Shown: piece by piece, positions 1 through 11,341 of the stretch | Position numbering within the stretch: the first letter of the stretch is position 1 | Layout: each line of letters begins with the position of its first letter | Assembly (NCBI GenBank): GCA_963281255.1 | Contig: OY725498.1 | Coordinates: 3,782,001 to 3,846,000, forward strand | Source of the DNA: Aphrocallistes beatrix | Lineage: Eukaryota > Porifera > Hexactinellida > Sceptrulophora > Aphrocallistidae | Direction: 5' to 3' | DNA: 64,000 nucleotides | The notes under the pieces: generated by a model | The model's database searches: none | Told to the model about the DNA's origin: nothing | The model's input: the letters and a program-made list of their open reading frames with translations, nothing else | Made by a program: the position numbers and the translations under genes

Positions 1-230
1 GCGGATATCGCATGCGAATTGCGAGAATGAAAATTAAGTAATAACAAAATAAAGTTTGGAATAAAAAAAGGATACATATCATGTAGCACATCCCCAGAGT
101 AGCTATAGACAAGGCCGTATGACATGGGGTGGCTGGGGTGGCTATGGCCGCCCCACTTTTGAGGAGCTCCCGAAGGCACTGGTTATAGATGAGGGTAGAC
201 TCAAGTAGAGTTGGTGAGGCCCTGAATCTA
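1..230. other. Edge sequence without a recognised gene
   Basis: AT-rich start of the window. I see no coding region or RNA gene. The foldback element begins at about 231. Confidence 0.4.
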
Positions 231-1187
231 TCTGGAATGGGAATCTGTGGGTATTCCCATGGGAAAACCGACAGATTCCCATATGGGATGGGAATGACTT
301 TAAGCTTATGGGTATTCTCACATGTGGGTTCCTGTGGGTTTCCTTGGGCTTTTCTGTGGGTTTCTGTGGGTTTTTCTGTGGGATTTTGTGGGTATTCCCA
401 CTGATATCCTGTGGGAATGGGATGGGAATGGGTTTTGAAATGCTATTCCCACGGCAACCCTGACAGATTCCGAACTCAGGCGTAGGACAGATTCCGAACA
501 GTTTGGTCGTAGGACAGATTCCGGTTGTACAGAATCAGGCGACTCGTCATCATATACTCGTAGTAGCTCAGGATAATGCGTGTGAAATCTTATTGCAATG
601 TTCAAGTAGTAATTTGATAACAAATTGCTCCCTGGAACATTTTAAAATGTAGATCTTAACTATGATACTCCAAATTTGAATGATGTTAACGGTGGTCATC
701 ACATCATATAGTGTCCCATAATTATTGCCCTATTAGGAATTTTGGCGAGATAATATTGCCAATACTAGCTAACTAGAGCACTACAGGGTGGCTCATAAGT
801 TCTGATACAAGCTTCTTTAGGTATAAAATTTCTTATACTCAAACAATCTTAGTTATTATGGTCTTTAGAGATTGTAATTCGAATATTCTCAATGGTTTTA
901 AAAGATTTTTCGAGTCTAAGACCTGGAACTGTGTTTTGTATGGTGAGTTTTATGGGGGGGAAATGTGCCCTGGCACGCAGCAAAAATTGAGAATCAAGGT
1001 CACAGCTTCTGTAAAAAATGTCTTCATAATCGATGTTCTATGACGATTTAACATCTTTCATAAATTCATTGAATTCATTATCAGAAACGAGAGAAAGTTA
1101 TTATTTCACGTGTTCAAATTAGGTATATTTTGCAAAATCACCTAAAATGGCACTTTTTTTCACATCACCAAAAATCTGATCCAAATT

Positions 1188-2152
1188 GCAGACAAGACTC
1201 TGACAAACACCGAGAGAATATCACAAATGTTTGAGAGTAGCCCATCTTTCAGTGGGAATTCAGGCACAGTGAAAGTCAAATCGAAATCGAAAACGGAGAC
1301 ATGAAGCTTCTTCCGAGTTTGATTTGCCAAGGTTGACAGCATCCGTTTTAGTCTCTGCGAAGTACTCTATCAACCAATGCCACAGTTCTCGGAGCAGCTG
1401 AAATTACAAGTAATCGAAGAGCAAGAGCATATCATAAATTGAGAAGTGAAAAAATATTGAATCATTAACAGCTAGATGTAAAGTTCGAACTTAAGTACGA
1501 ACTTTAAGTAACCTAGTTAAGCACTAAGTTCGAACTTAACTCGTTTTTGCCGAGATCGGTATTCACTAAGATTTAAGTTTGTGCTTAAGTTTAGACTTAA
1601 GTAACAACTTTAAGTAACCTCCAGAGGTGGCTTAAATATTCGTTAGCTTCTAATTATCGACATATAGTCTATTTTCTTTGAAATATCAACACTTATGCCA
1701 TTACATTACATAGAGATTAGCATCTAACTTGTTTTGTTCGTCATTCTATTCCATAATATTGCTTCAATTTCATAACATCATTTGATGTATAAATTTGATT
1801 CATGCCGGTATGCCTAACAATACAACATTTCTAAATTTATCTAAATTAAAGATCTACACAAACTCTACATGTTAATGATTCAATATTTTTTCCCTTCTCA
1901 ATTTATGATATGCTCTTGCTCTTCGATTACTTGTAATTTCAGCTGCTCCGAGAACTGTGGCATTGGTTGATAGAGTACTTCGCAGAGACTAAAACGGATG
2001 CTGTCAACCTTGGCAAATCAAACTCGGAAGAAGCTTCATGTCTCCGTTTTCGATTTCGATTTGACTTTCACTGTGCCTGAATTCCCACTGAAAGATGGGC
2101 TACTCTCAAACATTTGTGATATTCTCTCGGTGTTTGTCAGAGTCTTGTCTGC
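1188..2152. repeat. Inner inverted repeat, arms 1188-1475 and 1872-2152
   Basis: The stretch directly inside the left outer arm is repeated inverted at 1872-2152, with about 400 bp between the copies. Both arms encode the same 50-odd residue open frame (1160-1342 minus, 1998-2180 plus). In the right arm an overlapping frame begins just after a TTTCAG acceptor-like site near 1940. This may be a captured exon; I cannot assign it to a gene. Confidence 0.7.
1478..1625. repeat. AAGTTCGAACTT-type short palindromic repeats, block 1
   Basis: Variants of AAGTTCGAACTTAA and ACTTAAGT occur in close succession and alternate with ATTCACTAAG. The same words recur at 2640-2856, so the two blocks probably are the subterminal repeats of one DNA transposon. 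Confidence 0.55.
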
Positions 2153-2639
2153 AGAGAGGATGAGTGTCTCAACTTCTTGAACGACACCAACATTAGTTAG
2201 AGCCACTCCCAGTCCTATTAGCCTCTATATGGCGATGGTTAGCATTAACTTTTCGGCTAGTTTGAGCTTGTTCCACTTGTTTCCACCTCATCAACCCCTA
2301 TATTTGTAAGGAACTTCCTTGTCAATCCACAGTGCTTTTTTTCTTGTTGATTTCGGCGTTATTACCTGAACCCTAATCGAATCACCAGGAATTTCAATGC
2401 ATTCAATCAATGTGCATTCCTCTTCCTCCATCTAATTTGTTTTGCACTTCTACTATTTCTTTTTCCGAACTGTTTATGATTTTTTGGATACTTTGATGTA
2501 TATATATATTTAGCCGTGTATTTTTGTTCGTTTGATTTCGGTTACTTGTGTGAAAATGAATGGAATTGATGTCTTTTGAATATCATACTTCAAAGATATC
2601 CAGTGTTTTACTTGTTAGCACTATTTAATCATGTGCTCA

Positions 2640-2856
2640 AGTATATTGATAATAAAAGTTGGTACTTAAGTTCGAACTTAAATCTTAGTGAATACGAGTT
2701 AAGTTCGAACTTAAATAAGTTTAAACTTAGTACTTAAGTACGAATTCTTAGTGAATACGGGTTTTGCTCCGACTTAACTAAGTTCGAACTTAATACTTAA
2801 GTTCGAACTTAGTACTTAAGTTCGAACTTAGTGCTTAACTTCTTAGTGACGGCCCC
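2640..2856. repeat. AAGTTCGAACTT-type repeats, block 2, ending in a GGGCC-type terminus
   Basis: At least six AAGTTCGAACTTA units are followed by CTTAGTGACGGCCCC. On the reverse strand the end reads GGGGCCGTCACTAAG, which resembles the GGGCCTTATTCACTAA terminus of the element at 12901-14562. The two are probably distant relatives in one superfamily. Confidence 0.55.
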
Positions 2857-3157
2857 AGCAGGTGCCCAAAATTGATTTTTTGAATAAAGCTTCAATAAAG
2901 CTATTAGAAGGTTTATTTCAATTTCCTTTTGATGAAACACCTTCTGATTGCTTACATATTACTCAAATACTTTCTAATATCCTCATTTTTTAAAAAATTG
3001 CATCCAAATTTTGGGACCAAGCCATCCCTAAGTGAGTATTTTGACTTTTATGATAAAAACATATCTTACTGAGCCTATTGTGTAGCTAATACGATGCAAA
3101 CTTTTTTAATTACCATGTCAGGGGAATTAATAACTTCAATAAATAGAAATTTAACTT

Positions 3158-3400
3158 ACAGGGTGGCTCATAAGTTCTGTGACAAGCTTCATTACGTATA
3201 AAATTTCTCATACTCAAACAATCTTAGTCATTATGGTCTTTAGAGATTGTAAATCGATTATTCTCAATGACTTTAAAAGACTTTTCGAGTCTAAGACCTT
3301 GAACTGTGTTTTGTGTGGTGATTTTTATGGGGAAAAAATGTGTCCTGGCACGCAGAGAAAATCGAGTATCAGGGCTCACTGCTTTTCGAATGATCTTTCT
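3158..3400 (+). repeat. Diverged third copy of the arm segment 783-1010
   Basis: It starts CAGGGTGGCTCATAAGTTCT, like 783 and the reverse complement near 3900, and stays alignable for about 230 bp with many substitutions. It is older than the two near-identical arms. Confidence 0.65.
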
Positions 3401-4159
3401 AGAGTCTTCATATTCTAGGTAAAATTGGCTCTCACATTTCCATCGAACACTCTAAATTTGTAGAATATTAAGATGTTTATATCAGTACATATTGAGAGCA
3501 ATTTGGATCAGATTTTTGGTGATGTGAAAAAAAGTGCCATTTTAGGTGATTTTGCAAAATATACCTAATTTGAACACGTGAAATAATAACTTTCTCTCGT
3601 TTCTGATAATGAATTCAATGAATTTATGAAAGATGTTAAATCGTCATAGAACATCGATTATGAAGACATTTTTTACAGAAGCTGTGACCTTGATTCTCAA
3701 TTTTTGCTGCGTGCCAGGGCACATTTCCCCCCCATAAAACTCACCATACAAAACACAGTTCCAGGTCTTAGACTCGAAAAATCTTTTAAAACCATTGAGA
3801 ATATTCGAATTACAATCTCTAAAGACCATAATAACTAAGATTGTTTGAGTATAAGAAATTTTATACCTAAAGAAGCTTGTATCAGAACTTATGAGCCACC
3901 CTGTAGTGCTCTAGTTAGCTAGTATTGGCAATATTATCTCGCCAAAATTCCTAATAGGGCAATAATTATGGGACACTATATGATGTGATGACCACCGTTA
4001 ACATCATTCAAATTTGGAGTATCATAGTTAAGATCTACATTTTAAAATGTTCCAGGGAGCAATTTGTTATCAAATTACTACTTGAACATTGCAATAAGAT
4101 TTCACACGCATTATCCTGAGCTACTACGAGTATATGATGACGAGTCGCCTGATTCTGTA

Positions 4160-4606
4160 CAACCGGAATCTGTCCTACGACTATTTCGAGTTCGGAATCT
4201 GTCCTACGATTATTTCGAGTTCGGAATCTGTCAGGGTTGCCGTGGGAGTAGCATTTCAAAACCCATTCCCATCCCATTCCCACAGGATATCAGTGGGAAT
4301 ACCCACAAAATCCCACAGAAAAACCCACAGAAACCCACAGAAAAGCCCAAGGAAACCCACAGGAACCCACATGTGAGAATACCCATAAGCTTAAAGTCAT
4401 TCCCATTCCCATCCCATATGGGAATCTGTCGGTTTTCCCATGGGAATACCCAGATTCCCATTCCAGATTCCGGACTCGGAATAATCGTAGGACAGATTCC
4501 GAACTCAGGCGTAGGACAGATTCCGAACTCGAAATAATCGTAGGACAGATTCCGAACTCGGAATAATCGTAGGACAGATTCCGAACTCAGGCGTAGGACA
4601 GATTCA
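4160..4606. repeat. Minisatellite of a GTAGGACAGATTCCGAACTC unit
   Basis: Copies of about 26-34 bp sit at 4160-4232 (inverted) and 4470-4606 (direct). Matching copies at 475-530 lie in the left arm. Units alternate between endings of the AGGC and AATAATC type. There are no unique spacers. Confidence 0.65.
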
Positions 4607-4614
4607 GCTTTCCC

Positions 4615-5325
4615 TATGATGACCACCGTTAATGTGGAGGTGCTAGAAATGTGAAATTTGGCACACAGGTAAATAATAATGAGTCTATGATTAAATTCGG
4701 AGATCTAAGCAAAATCTTCACACCTCGCCGAGATAGGTGACAAATTGTGCTGACCAATGAAATTCGTTTCTTTTATAATGCAAATACATTGGGATCAAAC
4801 AGGAGTGACTTATGCATACAATCAAAAGGACTATTTGTGATTGAAATTCATTGGTTCATGCGAGAACCAATCAATTATCAGACTTTTATAATGCGAAACA
4901 CACGATTCTATTTCATATTAAAATATTTTCAGGTCTATATGTTAAATTATTTACAATAGATACATAAAGTAAACAAATCTCAAAAATATGCTAGAAACTT
5001 GCTTCCAACGGTTAACATGGGGTTTTCTGGGGTGGAGATTTCGAATATCATATTTTCGGATCCATATGAGAAATTATTCGTTAAATTTTGTTTACAATAT
5101 TTATATAAAGTAAACAAATTCCCACAATACGTTAGATTGGGAGAGAGGAGGACGACACGCATTTACTCAATCCCTTCACTTAGTCGTAAAGCTTTAACTT
5201 TACCTAATAACCTCTGATTTATGAGGATCCGCTCAAAAAACTAAATCTTTCAGGGGTGTAAAATTTTAAAAGCCAAAAAGATAAAAGCCGCGCAGCGCAA
5301 GCAAGCGAATCGCGCTTGTCCAGTT
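4615..5325 (+). mobile_element. Non-autonomous element of the GCGCGCTTGT-hairpin family, divergent copy
   Basis: The internal stretch GATCTAAGCAAAATCTTCACACCTC and the block around 5000-5120 match copies at 25219-25993 and 53660-54355. The 3' end carries the family hairpin, here CAAGCGAATCGCGCTTG with one substitution, near 5300-5322. A terminal hairpin and no terminal inverted repeat suggest a Helitron-like element. This is tentative, because the canonical CTRR end is not seen. Confidence 0.5.
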
Positions 5326-5755
5326 AATGTTGCATTTAAGTATGTACTATAAAAACTGAATTATTGCTCGTTGATTCGTTTCTTTATCCATTATTATATT
5401 GAAAGTCACAAGTCTTAGAAGCATGATATTTGTATATTTATGATGTAATTTTTCATTGAGATTTGTTCAATAACTAGCCATATCCGAACAAAGTTCAGTC
5501 AGTAGAAAATGATCGAATTATATTTAATCTGTTTTCTAATTTCAAAAGATTATTCTTCTGAATTTTCTAGGGTACGCACAAGTATGTATTCCTTGATCAT
5601 GGTCGAATTATCTGTAGTTATCGTATTCTTATAAAATTTAGTGTGTGAATTTCTTCACCCACCCATTTGATCTTTTGTACTTACTGAAATAAAACTCAAT
5701 AATTAGTTTATTTCAATAAAATGCACATACGTATATTAATCCACTTTGTATCATA
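5326..5755. other. No gene seen
   Basis: AT-rich spacer between the element above and the transposase-like relic. I see no repeats or coding signal. Confidence 0.4.
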
Positions 5756-8201
5756 ATGTCATCACATCATTTAGAAGCAGTGAAAAATATTTGTCGACTA
5801 TGTTCTTCGAAAATTTTGAAACTCCAATCAGTTGATATTATATCGCATATATCCAAAATAAAGTCATGGTACGATATCGATATAGAAAAGGAAATAGCTT
5901 ATTCTCCACAGATTATCCCTTTCTTTCCATGTGTATTGTGCAAATCATGTGTAACTGCTCTTCACAAACTCGATATTGGCACTAGAAAGTCAAAGCCTAG
6001 TAGTGTTCTCCTTGAGACATCTCCAATATGGATAACGAGGCAGCACAATTCCGATGATTGCATTGTTTGCAAATATATATAAGGGTCAAAAGGGCGTTAA
6101 ACGCAAAGCAGGAAATCCACTCATTGACACAAATCCACTTGCGCGAGATAATCAAAACACTTGGGATAGGCAAACACCTGTTAAGTGTCGAAAATGCTTG
6201 TCCATAAAGAAAATTCATATATGCACAAAGCGTAACTCCGTGCAAAATATTGTCGGTACATTAAATCGAAAAGGGCTTAGCGATACAATTGTATCGACTA
6301 TACTACGTCAACGAGGAGTTTCTTCGATGTCCAATGTAATACCACTTCTTGGTTATGGAAATATGCCGATGAAGGTCAAAGTTCTCAAGCGGAATGAAGC
6401 TAATGAAAATAATACAAGTATTGTCACTCGAGATGAAATTATACAACTTCAACGAGAACTTAACTTGACAAATGATCGATTGCACACAATATGCCAATTA
6501 ATGAAACACAAAGGCTTACGTACACCAAACACTCGATATACCCAAATCCTGAAAAAGAATGTATTGATTTATTTGAATCTGCGATCGTTGAACTTGAAGA
6601 CAACAATGGCATTAAATCTCCTACTGAAGTCATACTATATGGTAATAATATTGATAACCTCTCCTAAAACGAGCTGAAGAAATTCGTGGAAAACCAAGTC
6701 AACTAAAATCGTTATGGTATTGATCATGGCCAGGGTTGGTTAAAAGTTGTCTTTAGCCCAATTTACGGTCTTCAGTTTGTCGATAGTGTAAAAGGAGCAT
6801 TAATAGTGGCAGTAGCAGATTGTATTGAAACACAATTTAATATAGAGCAAATTATAGGGCTCCTTGATCTAACCTTAGATCAACCTAATGATGTACTAAC
6901 GTGATTTAAAGGTTTTGTGTCAGGTTCTAGGAATCAAATGTGGAAATGCTCGTCACCCTTGTCCTTATTGTTTGTACAATAAAATTAACGGAGAGCCTGG
7001 AATTTCGCGAACTGGAACCCACAGGGGGGGGTCCAGGGGGGGCCATGGCCCCCCCCTGAAAATTTTACGAATTGATCTACGGGGGAGCTATTTGGGCCTA
7101 GCCCCCCAGATTTGTGAACTTTAGCCCTCAATTATATGAGTTTATTTTCTCAATTTCAATGATATCTACTAAGATACTTCTTTCTTCAATTCAATTATTC
7201 CGTGTTTAATGATTTCATCAGATCTGATTTACCCCATAAGATTAACCCATAAGTGTAACAATTATTCCTTTATTTGAGACGAATACTCCAACATTAGCTT
7301 CGAGTTTCCATTTAGATTCGATTGAAGTGAAAACTTGAGTATGCTACTATTTCATAGGCATCTAAAATCCGTACAGAATTATTTTTCATTAGAATGCCAT
7401 ACATTGTATCATTATCACTATGTTGACTAAAACCTAAATATACTCGCAAAAACATTTTAATTATGCCGGGGTTTTTTTACTATTAATTTTTTCTTATTAC
7501 CTCTTCATAAATTATTCCTTTCTTTATATAACATATTGATAATCTTACTGTGTACAGGAAGCTTAGATCGTAACAAAATGGAATCTTAACGTAGACGAGT
7601 GGTGACCGGCTCCATTTTGACTTATTTTAGCAGCCAATGTGGTTTAACGCTTGTGATGAATTGGCGCGAAGCACAAAGTGGTAATCAGGTTACAGGAAGG
7701 AAATTCAAATCCCGTATGAGATTTGATAAGAATTGCTGTACATTGATATTTGACCACCTAAAGTTAAAAGATTTTTCTGGGGGGTTCCCCCCCTGAGTCT
7801 AAACCCTGTATCCGCCCCTGGGAACCCATTTTGATGAAATGTATACAAAATTTAAAGAACAATTTAAAAGTGAATAATTTCTATTACTTGAAGTAAAACA
7901 TATTAGAAGGTCTTAAATTAATATATAACTGTTAATCATGATTGGTCTATACGATATAATGAATTGATTGCGTTTAAATATTCAAAATATGCTAGGGAAA
8001 GGCTTTGTGGACAAATTAGACAAATTTCTGCCGAGTATTGTGGAAAATCGAAAAGTCAAGTCCTTAATTCAGAAACCCTTTGTACTTAGACAAATGTATA
8101 GTTACCATGATATTAAACATTATTTATGTCGCACAGTAGAACAAATAATGGCATTATTTCGGTTGACAAATTGTTTAAGAAAAAGATTCAAGTGTTTTTA
8201 G
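5756..8201 (+). pseudogene. Broken zinc-finger transposase-like gene, split by a hAT insertion
   Basis: The first frame (5756-6082) begins with a paired-Cys segment, CRLCSSKI followed by CVLCKSC, as in the N-terminal zinc modules of large uncharacterised transposon proteins of cnidarians and sponges. It shifts into a second frame at 6054-6677 with KCRKCLSIKK and a coiled segment. Decayed frames continue at 6720-7010: GQGWLKVVFSP, then DLKVLCQVLGIKCG, then HPCPYCLYN. This order (hydrophobic core, DLK, HPC..C) is typical of that family from memory. The gene is interrupted at 7021 by a hAT element and resumes at 7829, with remnants to 8201. It has several frameshifts and stops, so it is not functional. 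The family name is uncertain. Confidence 0.6.
7022..7820. mobile_element. Non-autonomous hAT element with perfect 8-bp target duplication
   Basis: The termini are CAGGGGGGGG at the left and CCGCCCCTG at the right. The flanks are GGAACCCA at 7014-7021 and GGAACCCA at 7821-7828, a perfect 8-bp target duplication as expected for hAT. The 799-bp interior has no transposase. It lies inside the transposase-like relic and so is younger than that gene. Confidence 0.9.
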
Positions 8202-8893
8202 AGGTTTCTGATCCCAGACGGAGGGTGCATAACTAGAGCAAATGATTTAAACGATCGATGAAATTTTTTTCCTGCAAACACCTATTATATACTATCTAAA
8301 AATTAACATAATTCATTGGTGTCTCTCCAAAGGATTGAAACTTCATTTTTCAGGTAGTCAATTGAATGGCAAGTTTCATGCGTCTATGAAAAAACACACA
8401 ATTATTTCACACAGAGCCCTCACCAAAGGTCCAGTCGAGGAAAAAAAAACATTTTGTCTACGTGATGGACATTTTTTATATAGAGGTGCCAAAATATGAA
8501 TATATACTTTCCTCTAAGCATGATGCGTCACGTGCAATAGAACCATTCAGTCTCACACACAGTTACATCGAGCTAAGCTCGCTTGTTTAGATATCCAAAA
8601 TTATAGATTCACTCACGAAAATTGAGCTGATTGCAGTGATATACAAACTGAGTTCTACACTAGTTCAATATTAATACTCGAATCTCATAGCATCACCTAT
8701 AATCGTAAATTTCAAAGTCCATATATTATACGTGATAGCTCTATTCTAAAGAAACAAACACAAATATTTTTACAATCCATCCAAACCCTATCAATAAGTA
8801 TTCTTCTTCCCGAGAGTAGGTATAGAGCGAGCAGATGCGCTTAGGAGAGCTATAAGACGGAATAAATATTGTTATACTAGAATCGCAATATAT
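8202..8893. other. Downstream flank of the Ig receptor gene
   Basis: No independent gene is visible. On the minus strand a pyrimidine-rich TTTGTTTCTTTAG at about 8744-8756 could be a splice acceptor for a further exon of the receptor. It would add only about 23 codons before a stop, so this is weak. Confidence 0.3.
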
Positions 8894-11341
8894 TTAGTGT
8901 ACGTAGAAACAACTTACATTGTAATAGGGAGTATCCTGAGTATCAGTCTCTGGAACTGGCGATACTTCACAATCCCTATCTTCCTTCATTTCCTTATCAA
9001 CTTCATCTATGCAAGCGTATATTCGAGTAGTATCAACACTCTCTGTCTCTTTTCTAGTGCCTTTAGCGTAGTATTGAGGTTCTCCAGAGAGATCTTTATC
9101 TAAATTGTAATAAGCACCTCCAGTGTTTGTGATCTGAACCATCTCTAAATGGGGTTGATCTTCCTTGGGAGTTGGGAGTTTATTAATAGAGCTTTTGGAC
9201 GTGTATCGACGTAAAATCCAAATACTTAAAATAATTACAAATCCGGAAATTAATAACAAAATGATGGTAAGAAGTGGAACCATTATTATGATAGAATTAT
9301 CTATATTTTGTTTGGATTCGGGAAGAAAGAAAGCGGATATAGTCAGATTGAAAGATGTGGAAGTGATAGGAGAGAATAGAACATTACTGCTGCATGTGTA
9401 TGTACCAGACTGTAGCAATACAGCATCAGTGATGAGAAGAGAACTGTTCTTAGCTGTAGAGTCTACATTCTCTGTATTGATCATGATGTTCAAGATATTC
9501 ACTAGTCGTGTCCCGTTATGGAACCAATTTATCTCGAGTGTCGGTAGAAAGTGTTCCAACGTCATGAATTGACAGGACAAACTGAATGTGTCTCCATTGT
9601 ATAGTTTAGTATTAGGAATAGAAACACCAACTAAGGTAGGAGCTGGTGGGATACGGACTTTGAGAATGAATGGAGTGGAATTAACCTGTGCAGAGCCCAA
9701 TGCATTTAATCTACTCGTGCAATGATACTCTCCTGCTTCAGAGAAAGATGTGCTACTGATACTCAATGTACTTTCTATAATACTAGTGTCTTTATTAGAC
9801 AGAGATATCTGAATGCCAGTGGAATTGCTGATTAACAATGATGTGTTGTGATACCAATCGATCTTCAACGCTGATCTGAAAATGGATGGTATAACGAACT
9901 GACATTGCAATTGAGTACGTTCTGTAAGATAAGGGGCTTGAAGTGTGCTAGTTAATTGTAGAGAGATAGGATTTGGAGGAAGATTTAAGTTTAATTGAAG
10001 AAATTGTGAAATAGAAACCTGACTATCTCCAACCGTCGCTTGACAGTTGTAGATTCCTTCATCATTAAATTGAACTTCAGAAATGGTCAGAGTACTGATT
10101 GCTATATCACCAGTATAAACAGTGAGAATGGTTGTGAGATCGCTACCCTCCACGATTACTCCATCTTTATACCAGTTAATTAAAATTGGTGAAGAAATAT
10201 TCGCAAAGGTAGTAAAACGACATTCCATTCGAATTTCATCTCCGAAGTAGATGGAAGCTTGTGGCAGGAATTCAATTAACAAGAATTGAGGAGGTGGAGG
10301 TATGGCAACAATTGTTATTGTGTCCGTAGACATTCCTAATACATTGGAAGCTGTACATGTATACTCACCAGAGTTAGATTCTAGTAAGAGATTGGTGTCA
10401 AGAGTAGCAGTTGATGAGCTTATGCTACCTGTCCTGAAATAGATTGGAAGTGGATGAGGAGGGTTACTATGTTCACAATTGAGTACAGGAGTATTGGTAC
10501 CGATAACCACTTGTATCACAGTCTGACCTGGTGATATGGTAGCAGTGGGTGGAACAGGATTCTGAGAGAATATCCCAACTGTGATTGTAGGATTTATAAT
10601 ACAAGAGTAATATCCCTCTTTCCCACTTCCAATTGTTCCATTAAAGATAAGGTTACTTCTTCCAACACGTGGGTTTGTGACGTAAGGAAATGCGGTTGTA
10701 TCAGTGCTGACAGGTGTTGGAGATTCATTGAGACTACGATTTGGATTAGAATCTACGAACCATTTGGCAGAGTTCCCACTTGTTTGTGTTAAACATGAAA
10801 TGCTATTTGGAATATCAACATCTATCAAATGGGTGCCATTTGTAATTGTACTATCAGAATTGTCGCCAGCTAATAGTTGTATCACATCATTCGCTAACAC
10901 TCGAATACTAAACAACACTCTCTCTCCATACATAGCTTCACAGATATAATCTCTTTCAAAATGAAGTGTCGCAAGATTAGTCGTAGCATTGAAGAACAAT
11001 CTCCTGGACGTGTCTACAGTGAAGTCATTCTGTATTAAGTTAATATGACTGATGTCGAGGAAGCGTGAACCGAATATCAATGGACATGTGATATAGAGTT
11101 CGATTGGTGATCCCAAATTGAACTCAAATACGTGATTGTTAGGTCTGCAATTAGGTTGTCCAATCATTACATCTGTTTGTAGGAAAAAAGGTTTGTCAGA
11201 GAATACAGGATACCGAACGGATGGATTACAACTGATGTACTGACATGTAGCATTAGGATTGAACTGAGCTTGAGTTATGAGTGAGTTAGTTCTTGCATTC
11301 TCAGAGACAAGATTTGGTTCAAATATCACTATTGGGTGCAT
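8894..11341 (-). CDS. Divergent terminal Ig unit with transmembrane segment and tyrosine-rich tail
   Basis: The 815-codon open frame holds, in order, a cysteine-containing module shared with the upstream units (to about residue 280), four Ig-like domains (about 285-360, 362-455, 457-560, 562-665; each with the C...W/Y...YxC pattern such as GEYTC, GIYNC, GEYHC, GTYTC), one transmembrane helix (about 680-708, core VPLLTIILLLISGF) followed by LRRY, and a cytoplasmic tail. The tail has YYNL, YYAK, YACI and TPYYNV; the last fits the TxYxxV pattern of switch-type immunoreceptor motifs, and YYN fits YxN SH2 sites. There is no signal peptide. The start Met is only the first ATG after a frame break, and upstream homology continues in another frame (11319-11555). 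This is probably the membrane end of a larger receptor. Confidence 0.7.
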   Translation of the reverse strand: MHPIVIFEPNLVSENARTNSLITQAQFNPNATCQYISCNPSVRYPVFSDKPFFLQTDVMIGQPNCRPNNHVFEFNLGSPIELYITCPLIFGSRFLDISHINLIQNDFTVDTSRRLFFNATTNLATLHFERDYICEAMYGERVLFSIRVLANDVIQLLAGDNSDSTITNGTHLIDVDIPNSISCLTQTSGNSAKWFVDSNPNRSLNESPTPVSTDTTAFPYVTNPRVGRSNLIFNGTIGSGKEGYYSCIINPTITVGIFSQNPVPPTATISPGQTVIQVVIGTNTPVLNCEHSNPPHPLPIYFRTGSISSSTATLDTNLLLESNSGEYTCTASNVLGMSTDTITIVAIPPPPQFLLIEFLPQASIYFGDEIRMECRFTTFANISSPILINWYKDGVIVEGSDLTTILTVYTGDIAISTLTISEVQFNDEGIYNCQATVGDSQVSISQFLQLNLNLPPNPISLQLTSTLQAPYLTERTQLQCQFVIPSIFRSALKIDWYHNTSLLISNSTGIQISLSNKDTSIIESTLSISSTSFSEAGEYHCTSRLNALGSAQVNSTPFILKVRIPPAPTLVGVSIPNTKLYNGDTFSLSCQFMTLEHFLPTLEINWFHNGTRLVNILNIMINTENVDSTAKNSSLLITDAVLLQSGTYTCSSNVLFSPITSTSFNLTISAFFLPESKQNIDNSIIIMVPLLTIILLLISGFVIILSIWILRRYTSKSSINKLPTPKEDQPHLEMVQITNTGGAYYNLDKDLSGEPQYYAKGTRKETESVDTTRIYACIDEVDKEMKEDRDCEVSPVPETDTQDTPYYNVSCFYVH
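8912..8917 (-). other. Candidate splice donor GTAAGT in the receptor tail
   Basis: Directly after the codons for PYYN the minus strand reads GTAAGT, a perfect donor. If used, the last seven residues and stop of the open frame are intronic and the tail continues in an exon further down. Confidence 0.45.

Larger units (their letters stand above)
231..4467. mobile_element. Large foldback (inverted-repeat) element with nested palindromes
   Basis: Bases 231-1187 reappear as the reverse complement at 3501-4467, so the arms are about 960 bp and nearly identical. For example, the same 61-codon reading frame is found at 858-1043 (+) and 3644-3829 (-) without a change. The arms contain a GT-rich stretch built from GTGGG / CCCAC words and an end reading GGCAACCCTG, the terminus of the hAT-type element at 38009-38452. 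Between the arms lie a second palindrome, two blocks of AAGTTCGAACTT repeats and a diverged partial third copy of the arm. I see no intact transposase. It could be a real foldback transposon, a recent inverted duplication, or an assembly fold-back. Confidence 0.75.

Noticed and set aside
1160..1342. HAD-phosphatase-like motif (FDFDLT) in a short frame, mirrored at 1998-2180
   Set aside because: Only one motif, about 50 residues, no other HAD motifs, and an alternative frame is equally open. Probably chance.
4160..4606. CRISPR-like spaced repeats of GTAGGACAGATTCCGAACTC
   Set aside because: The units are nearly contiguous, the short gaps are themselves repeated, no cas genes occur and the window is eukaryotic. 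It is a minisatellite within a transposon.
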